Shown one piece after another: positions 8,706 through 16,640 of a stretch of 64,000 nucleotides of DNA (position 1 is its first letter; every line of letters starts with the position of its first letter). This DNA is from Prolixibacteraceae bacterium (GTDB lineage: Bacteria > Bacteroidota > Bacteroidia > Bacteroidales > Prolixibacteraceae). The notes beneath the pieces were generated by a model, which did not search any database, was not told where the DNA came from, and was given only the letters and a program-made list of their open reading frames with translations. Location: contig DOAQ01000017.1 of NCBI GenBank assembly GCA_003506435.1, forward strand, positions 138,010 through 202,009. Direction: 5' to 3'. Position numbers and translations under genes: made by a program.

Positions 8706-9320
8706 ATGGAACAGAAAAAAGACAATACAGAAGAAAAAATACTGAACGCTGCACGTGAAGTGTTTGTACACAAAGGGATGGACGGCGCCCGGATGCAGGA
8801 AATCGCCAACGAAGCCGGAATCAACAAAGCCCTGCTGCACTATTATTTCCGCAGTAAAGAAAAACTCTTCGATGCCATTTTTTCAAAGGTTATCGAGTTT
8901 GCCTTCCCTGGGTTTGCGAATATAATTTCAGAAGAAACCGATTTTGTTACGAGACTTGGAAAATTTATTGATGCTTACTTCGAAATGCTGCTTACACATC
9001 CTTTTCTTCCGGGCTTCATAATTAAGGAATTAAACCGTGATCCTTCCGGTTTATTCAAATTGATAGCCAAGTACGGATTTAATCCTGATTTTGTTCTCAA
9101 AGAAATTGAGCAGGCAATGGACCGTGGGGAAATAAAACGAATGGATCCCCGCCATTTAGTAATCAATGTAATCTCAATGTGCGTATTTCCTTTCGCTGTT
9201 CGGCCTATTCTAAACTATTTGATTTTTAAAGATGACCAGATGGCTATGTCCGCATTTCTTGGTGAACGCCCCGAGGTAATCAAAAAATTTGTCATCGATT
9301 CAGTTGCAATCAAACAATAA
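8706..9320 (+). CDS. TetR/AcrR family transcriptional regulator
   Basis: A 204-residue repressor heading the efflux operon. The N-terminal helix-turn-helix is canonical: ILNAAREVFVHKGMDGARMQ, IANEAGINKALLHYYFRSKEKLFDAIF (residues about 12-60). The C-terminal ligand-binding helical domain resembles CecR/YbiH-type regulators (ILTHPFLPGFIIKELNRDPS). Two matching inverted repeats around the promoter suggest it controls itself and the six efflux genes that follow. This parallels E. coli CecR in front of ybhGFSR. The inducing ligand is unknown. The ATG at 8706 puts the HTH at the standard distance. Confidence 0.92.
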   Translation: MEQKKDNTEEKILNAAREVFVHKGMDGARMQEIANEAGINKALLHYYFRSKEKLFDAIFSKVIEFAFPGFANIISEETDFVTRLGKFIDAYFEMLLTHPFLPGFIIKELNRDPSGLFKLIAKYGFNPDFVLKEIEQAMDRGEIKRMDPRHLVINVISMCVFPFAVRPILNYLIFKDDQMAMSAFLGERPEVIKKFVIDSVAIKQ

Positions 9321-9330
9321 GCCAAGACAG

Positions 9331-10596
9331 ATGAATACAATTAAACAAACAATCCTGTTGCTCGTTTTTCCTGCCCAGTTGCTGCTGGCGCAGGAAAAAC
9401 CAAGCCTCGACGACTGCCGGCAGTGGGCACGCGAAAACCATCCGGTGTTGCAACAAAAGCAAATTCTGGAAAACATGTCGGAGCTGGCCGTTGAGAACCA
9501 CAAAACCAATTACTTGCCGGCGCTGAACCTGAACGGGCAGGCAACCTACCAATCGGATGTAACCCGGGTGCCAATCAGTATTCCGAATATTTCGATCCCA
9601 ACGGCTGCCAAAGACCAGTACAAGATGTACATCGATGTTTCGCAGACGATATGGGATGGTGGAATCACCAGAATACTAACCGAACTGGAAAACAAGAAAC
9701 TGGATTCGGAACTGCAAAAAACGGAAGTTGAGCTGTATGCTATTCAGGAAAAAGTAAATGCCTTTTTCTTTATGCAACTGAAATTGCAGCAGAATGCAAA
9801 AGTGCTAAAAACAAAAAAAGAGATTTTGCTTGAACGGCAAAAGCAAATGGGATCAGCACTTCGTAACGGGGTAATTCTGGCTTCCGACCTCGACCAACTG
9901 AAAGCCGAGCTGATCCGGCTGGAACAAGACCAACTGACCATCGAATCGAACCAGAAATATTGTGCCAACGCATTATCGGTACTGACCGAAAAATCACCGG
10001 ATATTTTTGCCGAGCTGGCAATGCCCGAAAGCAAAGTACAAATTTCCGAAGCAATCGCCCGGCCGGAACTGGAGCTGTTCGGAAAACAAAGACTTCAACT
10101 CGATACTTCTTCGGAATTGCTGAAAAAACAACGCAATCCCAAAGTATTCGGGTTTGGGCAATTAGGCTATGGAAGGCCCGGGTTGAACATGCTTTCCGAC
10201 GAATTCGACAGTTATTACATGCTTGGGCTGGGCATGAAATGGAATATCCACGACTGGAAAAAAACGCAGCGCGATGTGCAAAGCATTCAGCTTCAGAAAG
10301 AAATAATCGACAGCAAGGAACTTGATTTTAAACGGAACATCAGTCTGGCTCTGGAACCGTACAAACAGGAAACTGAAAAATTAAGAAAGATTATGGAACA
10401 GGATGTTACACTGATTTCTCTTCAGGAAAACATCACCAAAAGTTCGGTCTCAAAGCTCGACAACGGAACCATTACAATTTCAGATTACATTGAAGATTTG
10501 AATGCCGAAATACTGGCAAAAATCACGTACGAAACGCATAAAATTCAACTGGAAGAAGCCATTGAAGTTTGCCGGATTATTCAGGGACAATTATAA
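9331..10596 (+). CDS. TolC family outer membrane efflux protein
   Basis: A 421-residue outer-membrane channel. A signal peptide (MNTIKQTILLLVFPAQLLLA) leads into two OEP repeats: LDDCRQWARENHPVLQQKQI with long coiled-coil helices, and FGFGQLGYGRPGLNM ... YYMLGLGMKWNIHDW, the beta-barrel strand region. It is expected to trimerise and link to the HlyD-type adaptor encoded just downstream. The start at 9331 follows the tetR stop by 10 bases and coincides with the signal peptide; an upstream in-frame extension overlapping tetR is not needed. Confidence 0.92.
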   Translation: MNTIKQTILLLVFPAQLLLAQEKPSLDDCRQWARENHPVLQQKQILENMSELAVENHKTNYLPALNLNGQATYQSDVTRVPISIPNISIPTAAKDQYKMYIDVSQTIWDGGITRILTELENKKLDSELQKTEVELYAIQEKVNAFFFMQLKLQQNAKVLKTKKEILLERQKQMGSALRNGVILASDLDQLKAELIRLEQDQLTIESNQKYCANALSVLTEKSPDIFAELAMPESKVQISEAIARPELELFGKQRLQLDTSSELLKKQRNPKVFGFGQLGYGRPGLNMLSDEFDSYYMLGLGMKWNIHDWKKTQRDVQSIQLQKEIIDSKELDFKRNISLALEPYKQETEKLRKIMEQDVTLISLQENITKSSVSKLDNGTITISDYIEDLNAEILAKITYETHKIQLEEAIEVCRIIQGQL

Positions 10597-10610
10597 AAAT
10601 ATTCGTTAAT

Positions 10611-11489
10611 ATGAAGACAAAATACATCAGTATATTAGTATTTGCGGCTCTGGCAGCCTGCACCGGGAACAATGAAAAATCGGATGCTTTTGGCAATTTC
10701 GAAACTACCGAAACCATTGTTTCAGCCGAATCGCCCGGAAAAATCATCAGCATGAATGCGGAGCAAGGCGATATGCTCACCAAAGGCCAGTTGATCGGGA
10801 TGACCGACACAACCCAGTTGTTCTTCAGCATTGAACAACTGAAAGCGCAAATGGAGGCCACTTCAGTAAAAAAAGTGAACGTTTCGGCACAGATCGACGT
10901 GCTGAACGAACAACTGAAAAACCTGAAAGTCGATCAGCAACGGGTTCAGAAATTATATGACGAGAAAGCCGCGACCCGGAAAGACCTTGACTTTATCGAT
11001 GGCAAGGTGAACGAGATGCAGAAACAAATTGCCTCTGTAAAAACACAGTTTCAGATGATCGACCGGGAGACGGACGTGTTGAACTCACAACTCGTAAAAA
11101 CCGAGGATCTGAAAGAAAAGTGCAAGATTATCAGTCCGGTTGACGGCACAGTATTGGAAAAATACCTTGAACAGGGAGAAATCACCTCGGTTGGCAAACC
11201 GGTTGTAAAAGTGGCCGACCTGAGCATACTCGACCTTAAAGTGTACATCAGCGGCGATCAACTTCCGATGGTGAAAATCAGGCAGGAAGTAACCGTGATT
11301 ATTGATAAAACTGCAAAAGAAAACCAGTCGCTGAAAGGAACCGTGAAATGGGTCTCGCCGGAAGCCGAATTTACCCCGAAAATTATTCAAACAAAGGAAG
11401 AACGGGTGAAACAGGTGTACGCGATGAAGGTTGCCGTAAAAAACGATGGCCGCCTGAAAATCGGAATGCCGGGAGAAGTGAAATTTTGA
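10611..11489 (+). CDS. HlyD family periplasmic adaptor lipoprotein (efflux)
   Basis: A 292-residue membrane-fusion protein of the YbhG/HlyD type. The N-terminus (MKTKYISILVFAALAAC) ends in a lipobox, so it is anchored as a lipoprotein. A split biotinyl-lipoyl domain (PGKIISMNAEQGDMLTKGQL and CKIISPVDGTVLEKYLEQGE) brackets a long alpha-hairpin (residues about 75-165). A beta-barrel domain follows (LKVYISGDQLPMVKIRQEVT). It should bridge the TolC-like channel and the ABC-2 transporter encoded downstream. The ATG at 10611 is 14 bases after the tolC stop. The stop lies at the edge of a GC-rich palindromic repeat. Confidence 0.92.
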   Translation: MKTKYISILVFAALAACTGNNEKSDAFGNFETTETIVSAESPGKIISMNAEQGDMLTKGQLIGMTDTTQLFFSIEQLKAQMEATSVKKVNVSAQIDVLNEQLKNLKVDQQRVQKLYDEKAATRKDLDFIDGKVNEMQKQIASVKTQFQMIDRETDVLNSQLVKTEDLKEKCKIISPVDGTVLEKYLEQGEITSVGKPVVKVADLSILDLKVYISGDQLPMVKIRQEVTVIIDKTAKENQSLKGTVKWVSPEAEFTPKIIQTKEERVKQVYAMKVAVKNDGRLKIGMPGEVKF

Positions 11490-11526
11490 GGCCCCATCCC
11501 GGCCTTCCCCCAAGGGGAAGGAGAAA
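11489..11526. repeat. REP-like GC-rich palindrome (left member of an inverted pair)
   Basis: The palindrome core is CCTTCCCCCAAGGGGAAGG, followed by a small second hairpin (CCTCTC...GAGAGG) to 11543. In reverse complement it resembles the element at 11618-11662, forming a REPIN-like inverted pair around the start of the next gene. Confidence 0.6.
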
Positions 11527-11564
11527 GACCTCTCCGAGAGAGGAATAAGAATAAAAATAAAAAA

Positions 11565-12593
11565 ATGAAGAATTACAGGTTGTTTATAGGTAATGAAGAT
11601 AAAAAAAGGCTGTTTAACTCCCCTCCTTTGGAGGGGTTGGGGGAGGCCTGCGGGGGAGGCCTGATTTGCATCGAAAACATACACAAATCCTACGGAACGG
11701 TTGAGGCACTGAAGGGTGTTTCGCTGGAGGTCGGAAAAGGCGAGTTGTTCGGTTTGATCGGGCCCGACGGCGCCGGAAAAACCACGCTGATGCGCATTCT
11801 GATGACCATGCTCGTTCCCGCTTCAGGCAAAGCAACGATGGGGGGCTTTGATGTGGTGAAAGATTACAAGAAAATCCGCACTTGCGTGGGCTACATGCCC
11901 GGTCGTTTTTCGCTCTACCAGGATTTAAGCGTGGAGGAAAACCTCGAATTTTTTGCCACCGTTTTTGGAACGACCATCGAAGAAAATTACCACCTGATAA
12001 AAGATATTTACGTTCAGATTGAACCTTTTAAAAAGCGGCTGGCCGGGAAACTTTCCGGCGGGATGAAACAAAAACTGGCCCTTTCGTGTGCACTGATCCA
12101 CAAACCGGAGATTTTGATCCTCGATGAGCCAACGACCGGCGTAGATGCGGTTTCCAGAAAAGAATTTTGGGAAATGCTGAAAAAATTACAGCAACACGAA
12201 ATTACCATCCTGGTTTCGACGCCGTACATGGACGAGGCCAACCTGTGCGACCGGGTTGCCCTGATGCAGAACGGGCAGATTCTGGACGTGGATTCGCCGC
12301 GGCGGATCACCGAAAAATTCAGCCGGAAACTGCTGGCAGTGCGCTCGACCAACATGCACCATCTGATTCACGATGTACGCGCTTTCAAAAAAACGGAAAC
12401 TGCTTTTGCATTTGGGCAGTTTCTGCATGTGACTTCGGTTGATGACGATATGGAAGCCATTGAACTGGAAAATTACCTGTACTCGAAAAAACATGAACAA
12501 ATTCAGGTCTTTGAAATTGAACCAACAATAGAGGATGTGTTCATGGATTTAATGAGAGACAAAGTCACAGTTAACAGTCGCAGTGTTCAGTGA
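11565..12593 (+). CDS. ABC transporter ATP-binding protein (first of two)
   Basis: A 342-residue ATPase of the ABC-2 exporter, equivalent to the N-terminal half of YbhF. The ABC domain runs from about residue 33: Walker A GPDGAGKTT (Asp where Asn is usual), signature LSGGMKQKL, Walker B ILILDEPTTGVD. A regulatory C-terminal tail ends VFEIEPTIEDVFMDL. Both ends are unusual. Residues about 18-32 (S-P-P-L-E-G-L-G-E-A-C-G-G-G) are the translation of a GC-rich palindromic repeat (11618-11662). The last residues (VTVNSRSVQ) are encoded by the left arm of the next inserted element. No ATG/GTG/TTG nearer the ABC domain is evident, so the repeat seems to have supplied the N-terminus. Confidence 0.92.
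   Translation: MKNYRLFIGNEDKKRLFNSPPLEGLGEACGGGLICIENIHKSYGTVEALKGVSLEVGKGELFGLIGPDGAGKTTLMRILMTMLVPASGKATMGGFDVVKDYKKIRTCVGYMPGRFSLYQDLSVEENLEFFATVFGTTIEENYHLIKDIYVQIEPFKKRLAGKLSGGMKQKLALSCALIHKPEILILDEPTTGVDAVSRKEFWEMLKKLQQHEITILVSTPYMDEANLCDRVALMQNGQILDVDSPRRITEKFSRKLLAVRSTNMHHLIHDVRAFKKTETAFAFGQFLHVTSVDDDMEAIELENYLYSKKHEQIQVFEIEPTIEDVFMDLMRDKVTVNSRSVQ
11618..11662. repeat. REP-like palindrome inside the coding frame of the ABC ATPase
   Basis: The hairpin CCCCTCC-TTT-GGAGGGG is followed by a G-rich tail (TTGGGGGAGGC) and a partial repeat of that tail. It is read in frame as residues about 18-32 of the ATPase. The same repeat family occurs at 11489, 17504-17670, 30225, 34395, 58503 and 58603. 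Confidence 0.7.
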
Positions 12594-13059
12594 TTAGTCG
12601 CAGTGACCAGTCGCAGTTTGGAGTAATAATAGGATGACAGATAACAATAAACGATTAGAAAATGGATTTCAAAGAACTAATTGCATATAGAAAAGCGTTT
12701 TCGTTGGCAATGGAAATTTTCCAGGTTTCAAAAACTTTTCCAAAAGAAGAAACCTATTCCTTGACTGACCAGATAAGACGGTCTTCACGCTCGGTTTGTG
12801 CCAATATTGCTGAAGCATATAGAAAACGGATCTATCAGAAACATTATATAAGCAAATTAACAGACTCTGATGCTGAAAATTCTGAAACGGTGGTTTGGTT
12901 AGATTTTGCATTAGCTTGTAATTATATCTCCAAAACTGAATACGAGCAGTTTTACAACGAGGCGATTGAAATTGGGAAACTAATCAATTACATGATCACC
13001 AATCCTGAAAAATTCGGCAGCAAGCCAAATTCTGAAAACTGAGACTGAGACTGAAAACT
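12567..13059 (+). mobile_element. IVS-like element A: four-helix-bundle gene bracketed by CAGT-type inverted arms
   Basis: The left arm (12567-12621) is built of repeated CAGT units (AGTCGCAGT, TTCAGTG). The right arm (13032-13059) carries the complementary ACTG units (CTGAAAACTGAGACTGAG). The two are imperfect inverted repeats. The left arm begins inside the last codons of the preceding ATPase gene. The right arm includes the stop codon of the four-helix-bundle gene and ends just before the next ATPase gene. Whether it moves or is excised from RNA is inference. Confidence 0.5.
12662..13042 (+). CDS. Four helix bundle protein (23S rRNA-IVS/S23 family), copy A
   Basis: A 126-residue protein of the four-helix-bundle family first known from intervening sequences in 23S rRNA genes. 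It shows the F-K-E-L-x-A-Y-R-K start, FPKEETYSLTDQIRRSSRSV, the conserved ANIAEAYRK segment and a C-terminal helix (IEIGKLINYMITNPEKF). The family is related in fold to the Avd protein of diversity-generating retroelements and probably binds nucleic acid; no enzymatic function is known. It lies between the two ATPase genes of one efflux system, in the same direction, and has no evident link to transport. Its start follows the left repeat arm by 40 bases. Confidence 0.88.
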   Translation: MDFKELIAYRKAFSLAMEIFQVSKTFPKEETYSLTDQIRRSSRSVCANIAEAYRKRIYQKHYISKLTDSDAENSETVVWLDFALACNYISKTEYEQFYNEAIEIGKLINYMITNPEKFGSKPNSEN

Positions 13060-13064
13060 AAATT

Positions 13065-13784
13065 ATGGAACCTGTTATAAAAGTCCGCAACCTGGTAAAG
13101 AAATTCGGTTCGTTTGTGGCGAACGACAACCTGAATTTTGACGTTTACAAAGGCGAAATATTCGGTTTTTTGGGAGCCAATGGCGCCGGAAAAACGACCG
13201 CGATACGAATTCTTTGCGGTTTGTCCTCTCCTACTTCGGGCGAAATGACCGTTGCCGGGTACGATGTATACACACAAACGGAAAAAATCAAGCAGAACAT
13301 TGGTTACATGAGCCAGAAATTTTCGCTGTACGAAGACATGACTATCGCCGAAAATATTCGGTTTTATTCAGGAATATATAAAATTAAGCCCGATGACCGG
13401 AAACGGAAAGAACAGGAACTGCTGCAAAAACTTGACATGCAAGGCGCCCGCGACAAATTGATTGCCGACTTGCCACTCGGATGGAAACAAAAACTGGCTT
13501 TCTCAATCGCTGTTTTTCACGACCCAAAAATTGTTTTTCTCGATGAACCGACAGGCGGTGTCGACCCGGTAACACGCCGCAAATTCTGGGACCTGATTTA
13601 TGAAGCGGCACACAACGGAATCACCGTATTTGTAACTACTCACTACATGGACGAAGCCGAATATTGCGACCGCGTTTCGATTATGAACGAAGGCCGGATT
13701 GTTGCCCTCGACACGCCTGAAAACCTGAAGAAACAATACGCAGCAAAAGATATGGACGAGGTTTTTCTTCGAATAGCGAGATAG
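13065..13784 (+). CDS. ABC transporter ATP-binding protein (second of two)
   Basis: A 239-residue ATPase, equivalent to the C-terminal half of YbhF. Walker A is GANGAGKTT, Walker B KIVFLDEPTGGVD, and the H-loop lies in VFVTTHYMDEAEYCDR. The signature segment reads LPLGWKQKL rather than LSGGQ, as is common in the second ATPase of such pairs. Starting directly with MEPVIKVRNLVKKFG, it lacks the N-terminal extension seen in its partner. Together with the first ATPase it should drive the two ABC-2 permeases encoded downstream. Confidence 0.92.
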   Translation: MEPVIKVRNLVKKFGSFVANDNLNFDVYKGEIFGFLGANGAGKTTAIRILCGLSSPTSGEMTVAGYDVYTQTEKIKQNIGYMSQKFSLYEDMTIAENIRFYSGIYKIKPDDRKRKEQELLQKLDMQGARDKLIADLPLGWKQKLAFSIAVFHDPKIVFLDEPTGGVDPVTRRKFWDLIYEAAHNGITVFVTTHYMDEAEYCDRVSIMNEGRIVALDTPENLKKQYAAKDMDEVFLRIAR

Positions 13785-13796
13785 TTATAAGTAGTA

Positions 13797-14236
13797 AGTA
13801 GTAAGTAGTAAGTAAAAAGTAGTAAGTACAAAAAACTAAAAATAACTGGTATGAATAATTTTAGAGACTTACAGGTTTGGCAAAAGTCAATTTTAGTTGT
13901 AAAAAAAGTTTATGAATTGACTTCAAATTTACCTAAGGAGGAAATTTATGGCCTAACAAACCAGATGAGAAGATCAGCGGTTTCGATGCCATCAAATATT
14001 GCAGAGGGTGCAGGAAGATCATCGGATGCTGATTTTAACCATTTTCTCGCAATCTCTATCGGCTCATCGTTTGAATTAGAAACACAACTTATTATTTGTA
14101 AAGAACTTGGTTATATTAACACAGAGAGTTTAGACGAACTTATTCCTGAAATACAGGAGATACAAAAAATGATCCGGGGACTGCAAAAAAGTCTCAAACA
14201 TTAATTCTTACGACTTTTTACTTACGACTTACTACT
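13797..14236 (+). mobile_element. IVS-like element B: four-helix-bundle gene bracketed by AGTAAGT-type inverted arms
   Basis: The left arm 13797-13826 and the reverse complement of the right arm 14207-14236 match at 28 of 30 bases. The arms are made of AGTAGTAAGT/AGTAAAAAGT units, with extra units to the left (from 13790). The left arm starts 13 bases after the ATPase stop, and the right arm ends 4 bases before the permease ATG. The four-helix-bundle gene fills the loop. Confidence 0.65.
13851..14204 (+). CDS. Four helix bundle protein (23S rRNA-IVS/S23 family), copy B
   Basis: A 117-residue four-helix-bundle protein: NNFRDLQVWQKSILVVKKVY, NLPKEEIYGLTNQMRRSAVS, the motif PSNIAEGAGR, then AISIGSSFELETQLIICKEL. 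This is the best-conserved version of the family in the window (copy A is more divergent). Its stop codon lies two bases before the right inverted-repeat arm. Like copy A it sits inside the efflux operon but has no transport-related feature. The role is unknown; RNA or DNA binding is inferred from family membership. Confidence 0.9.
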   Translation: MNNFRDLQVWQKSILVVKKVYELTSNLPKEEIYGLTNQMRRSAVSMPSNIAEGAGRSSDADFNHFLAISIGSSFELETQLIICKELGYINTESLDELIPEIQEIQKMIRGLQKSLKH

Positions 14237-14240
14237 GAAA

Positions 14241-15350
14241 ATGAAACGCTTCATCGGATTTTTACGGAAAGAATTTATGCACATCCTGCGCGACAAGCGG
14301 ACCATGATTATCATCTTCGGTTTGCCCATTGCGCAATTGCTGATTTTCGGCAAGGTTATTTCTACCGATATAAAAGATACAAAAATTGCTATTTACGATC
14401 CGGCACAGGACGAAACAAGCCGCGAAATAACATCGAAATTATTGTCATCGGGCTATTTTTTGCTGGAAGAAACTCTTGACGCGGAAACCGATTACGAAGC
14501 CGTTTTCAGAAAAGGAAAAGTAAAAATGATTGTGGTATTCGAACCTTCGTTTGACCAAAAGCTGGAACGCGAAGGCAAAGCGACAATACAACTCATCGCC
14601 GATTCGTCGGACCCCAATGTGGCACGCATGCTCACCACCTACGCTTCAGGAATAATAAACGATTACGTAATGGATGAAAAAATGCCGGAAATGACTTTGC
14701 CCCACGAGATTGTGCCCGAAGTTCGGATGCTATTCAACGAAGACCTGAAAAGCGTTTACATGTACGTGCCGGGTATCATGGCCATGATCCTGATGCTGAT
14801 TTCGGCCATGATGACCTCGGTTTCCATTGCCCGCGAAAAAGAACTCGGCACCATGGAAATTTTGCTGGCATCGCCGCTGAAACCAATTCAGATTGTACTC
14901 GGCAAAGTGGCGCCCTACATGGTCATTTCCATCATCAATGCAATTGTTATCATCGTTCTTGGCGTCTTTGTTTTTGGCGTTCCGGTTTTGGGCAGCGTCG
15001 CGTTTCTGATGCTCGAAACCCTGCTGTTTATTTTGCTCGCATTGTCGCTGGGAATCCTTATTTCAACAATTGCTCCGACCCAATTAGTCGCAATGTTCAT
15101 TTCCGTTTTGGCGCTCATGTTACCCACCATTATTCTGTCGGGTTTCATTTTCCAGGTTGAAAATATGCCGACGCCGCTTCGTATTTTATCGACCCTGATG
15201 CCCCCGCGATGGTTCATTATCATTATAAAAAGTATCATGCTGAAAGGGGTTGGAATTGCTTATGTGTGGAAGGAAACCTTGATCCTCATTATAATGACGG
15301 TCGTTTTTATTGGACTGAGCGTCCGAAATTTTAAAACCAGATTGGAATAA
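14241..15350 (+). CDS. ABC-2 type permease (YbhS/YbhR-like), first
   Basis: A 369-residue inner-membrane permease. An N-terminal helix (residues about 20-40, MIIIFGLPIAQLLIFGKVIS) is followed by a large periplasmic domain (about 45-170). Five membrane helices form the ABC-2 core (YVPGIMAMILMLISAMMTSV, REKELGTMEILLASPLKPIQ, MLPTIILSGFIFQVENMP). The E-x-G-T-M-E-x-L-L-x-x-P motif is diagnostic of ABC-2 exporters. The second permease starts four bases after its stop, so the two are translationally coupled and presumably form a heterodimer. Confidence 0.93.
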   Translation: MKRFIGFLRKEFMHILRDKRTMIIIFGLPIAQLLIFGKVISTDIKDTKIAIYDPAQDETSREITSKLLSSGYFLLEETLDAETDYEAVFRKGKVKMIVVFEPSFDQKLEREGKATIQLIADSSDPNVARMLTTYASGIINDYVMDEKMPEMTLPHEIVPEVRMLFNEDLKSVYMYVPGIMAMILMLISAMMTSVSIAREKELGTMEILLASPLKPIQIVLGKVAPYMVISIINAIVIIVLGVFVFGVPVLGSVAFLMLETLLFILLALSLGILISTIAPTQLVAMFISVLALMLPTIILSGFIFQVENMPTPLRILSTLMPPRWFIIIIKSIMLKGVGIAYVWKETLILIIMTVVFIGLSVRNFKTRLE

Positions 15351-15353
15351 GCT

Positions 15354-16472
15354 ATGAGAACTCTATTGTACGCTATACAAAAAGAATTTATCCAGATCAG
15401 GAGAAATAAAATCATGCTCCGCATGATTGTTATGATTCCTCTTTTGCAAATGCTGGTACTGGTTTTTGCAGCAACTTACGATCTGAAAAACATCGACATT
15501 TTTGTAGTAGACCACGATTTATCGGCCAGCTCCCGCGAGTTGGTTTCCAAATTCGAAAGTTCTCCGTTTTTTACCGTTGCTGACCGTGGTTTCGATGAAG
15601 ATGAAGCGGAACAAAATATTCTGGAAGGCAGGTGCGATATGGTGCTTGCTATTCCCAACGAGTTCGGGAACGATCTGGTACGCGACGACCGGGCCAAAGT
15701 CCAGTTGCGGGTCAATGCCATCGATGGTTCTGCCGCCCAGTTGATGTATTCGTATGCACACGCAGTAATTCAGTCATACAACATGAACATGATTGCGGAA
15801 ATGGAAGGAATACCGGAGTTTAAGCCGCCTTACAAGATCGAAACTGTTTCGCGTTTTTGGTTCAACCCCGAACTCGACTACAAATGGTACATGGCCCCCG
15901 GCATCCTCGCCATCCTGGTAACCCTGATCGGGCTTTTCCTATCGGGAATGGGTCTGGTTCGGGAAAAGGAAGTCGGCACCATCGAGCAACTGAACGTTAC
16001 GCCGATCCGCAAATTCCATTTCCTGACCGGAAAACTGGTTCCTTTTTTAATTATTGCACTGTTCGATCTTGCCTTTGGATTGCTTATTGCCCATTTGGTC
16101 TTTAATCTTCCGGTAGTTGGCAGTTTATGGGTACTGTTCAGTTTTGGCGCTGTTTATCTCTTCGGAATCCTGGGAATGGGCCTGCTTATCTCCACCATTG
16201 CCGACACCCAGCAACAAGTTATGTTTGTAACCTATTTTATAATGATGATTTTCGTGATGATGGGAGGTATTTTCACTCCCGTTGAGAGCATGCCCGGATG
16301 GGCGCAGACCGTTAATCTGTTCAACCCTATTTGCTACTTTATGCACGTGATGCGGATGGTTGTTTTAAAAGGCTCAGGCTTTGCCGATCTGATAAATGAA
16401 TTGCTGGCATTGCTGGCATTTGGAGTTGCATTTCTTTCGCTTGCCGTATGGCGGTACCGCAAAGTTGCCTGA
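15354..16472 (+). CDS. ABC-2 type permease (YbhS/YbhR-like), second
   Basis: A 372-residue permease with the same architecture as its neighbour: N-terminal helix, periplasmic domain, then five helices with REKEVGTIEQLNVTPIRKFH and MMGGIFTPVESMPGWAQ. The E-x-G-T-x-E-Q-L-x-V-T-P variant is typical of YbhR. It is the last gene of the efflux operon. No clear hairpin terminator is visible within 150 bases after it. Confidence 0.93.
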   Translation: MRTLLYAIQKEFIQIRRNKIMLRMIVMIPLLQMLVLVFAATYDLKNIDIFVVDHDLSASSRELVSKFESSPFFTVADRGFDEDEAEQNILEGRCDMVLAIPNEFGNDLVRDDRAKVQLRVNAIDGSAAQLMYSYAHAVIQSYNMNMIAEMEGIPEFKPPYKIETVSRFWFNPELDYKWYMAPGILAILVTLIGLFLSGMGLVREKEVGTIEQLNVTPIRKFHFLTGKLVPFLIIALFDLAFGLLIAHLVFNLPVVGSLWVLFSFGAVYLFGILGMGLLISTIADTQQQVMFVTYFIMMIFVMMGGIFTPVESMPGWAQTVNLFNPICYFMHVMRMVVLKGSGFADLINELLALLAFGVAFLSLAVWRYRKVA

Positions 16473-16640
16473 GCAATCCGTTTACCGACAAAAATCGTAC
16501 AATCATGGAATAAATGAACGGAGGTCAACTATTGAAAACATATTTTTACCTGCGAAAACAGAAACACAGAAAACAATTCATTTAAGGTAAAAACATTTAC
16601 CCGGAAAACAGAAAACAACAAACTATTTTGCCTTAAAGCC

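Noticed and set aside
12662..13042. S23-family gene as evidence for a nearby 23S rRNA gene
   Set aside because: No rRNA-like sequence surrounds any of the four copies; all lie between protein-coding operon genes.
13788..13830. Tandem AGTAAGT repeats as a possible CRISPR array or simple satellite
   Set aside because: Units are 7-10 bases without spacers, and a matching inverted copy lies on the far side of the adjacent gene, so they are element arms rather than a CRISPR array.
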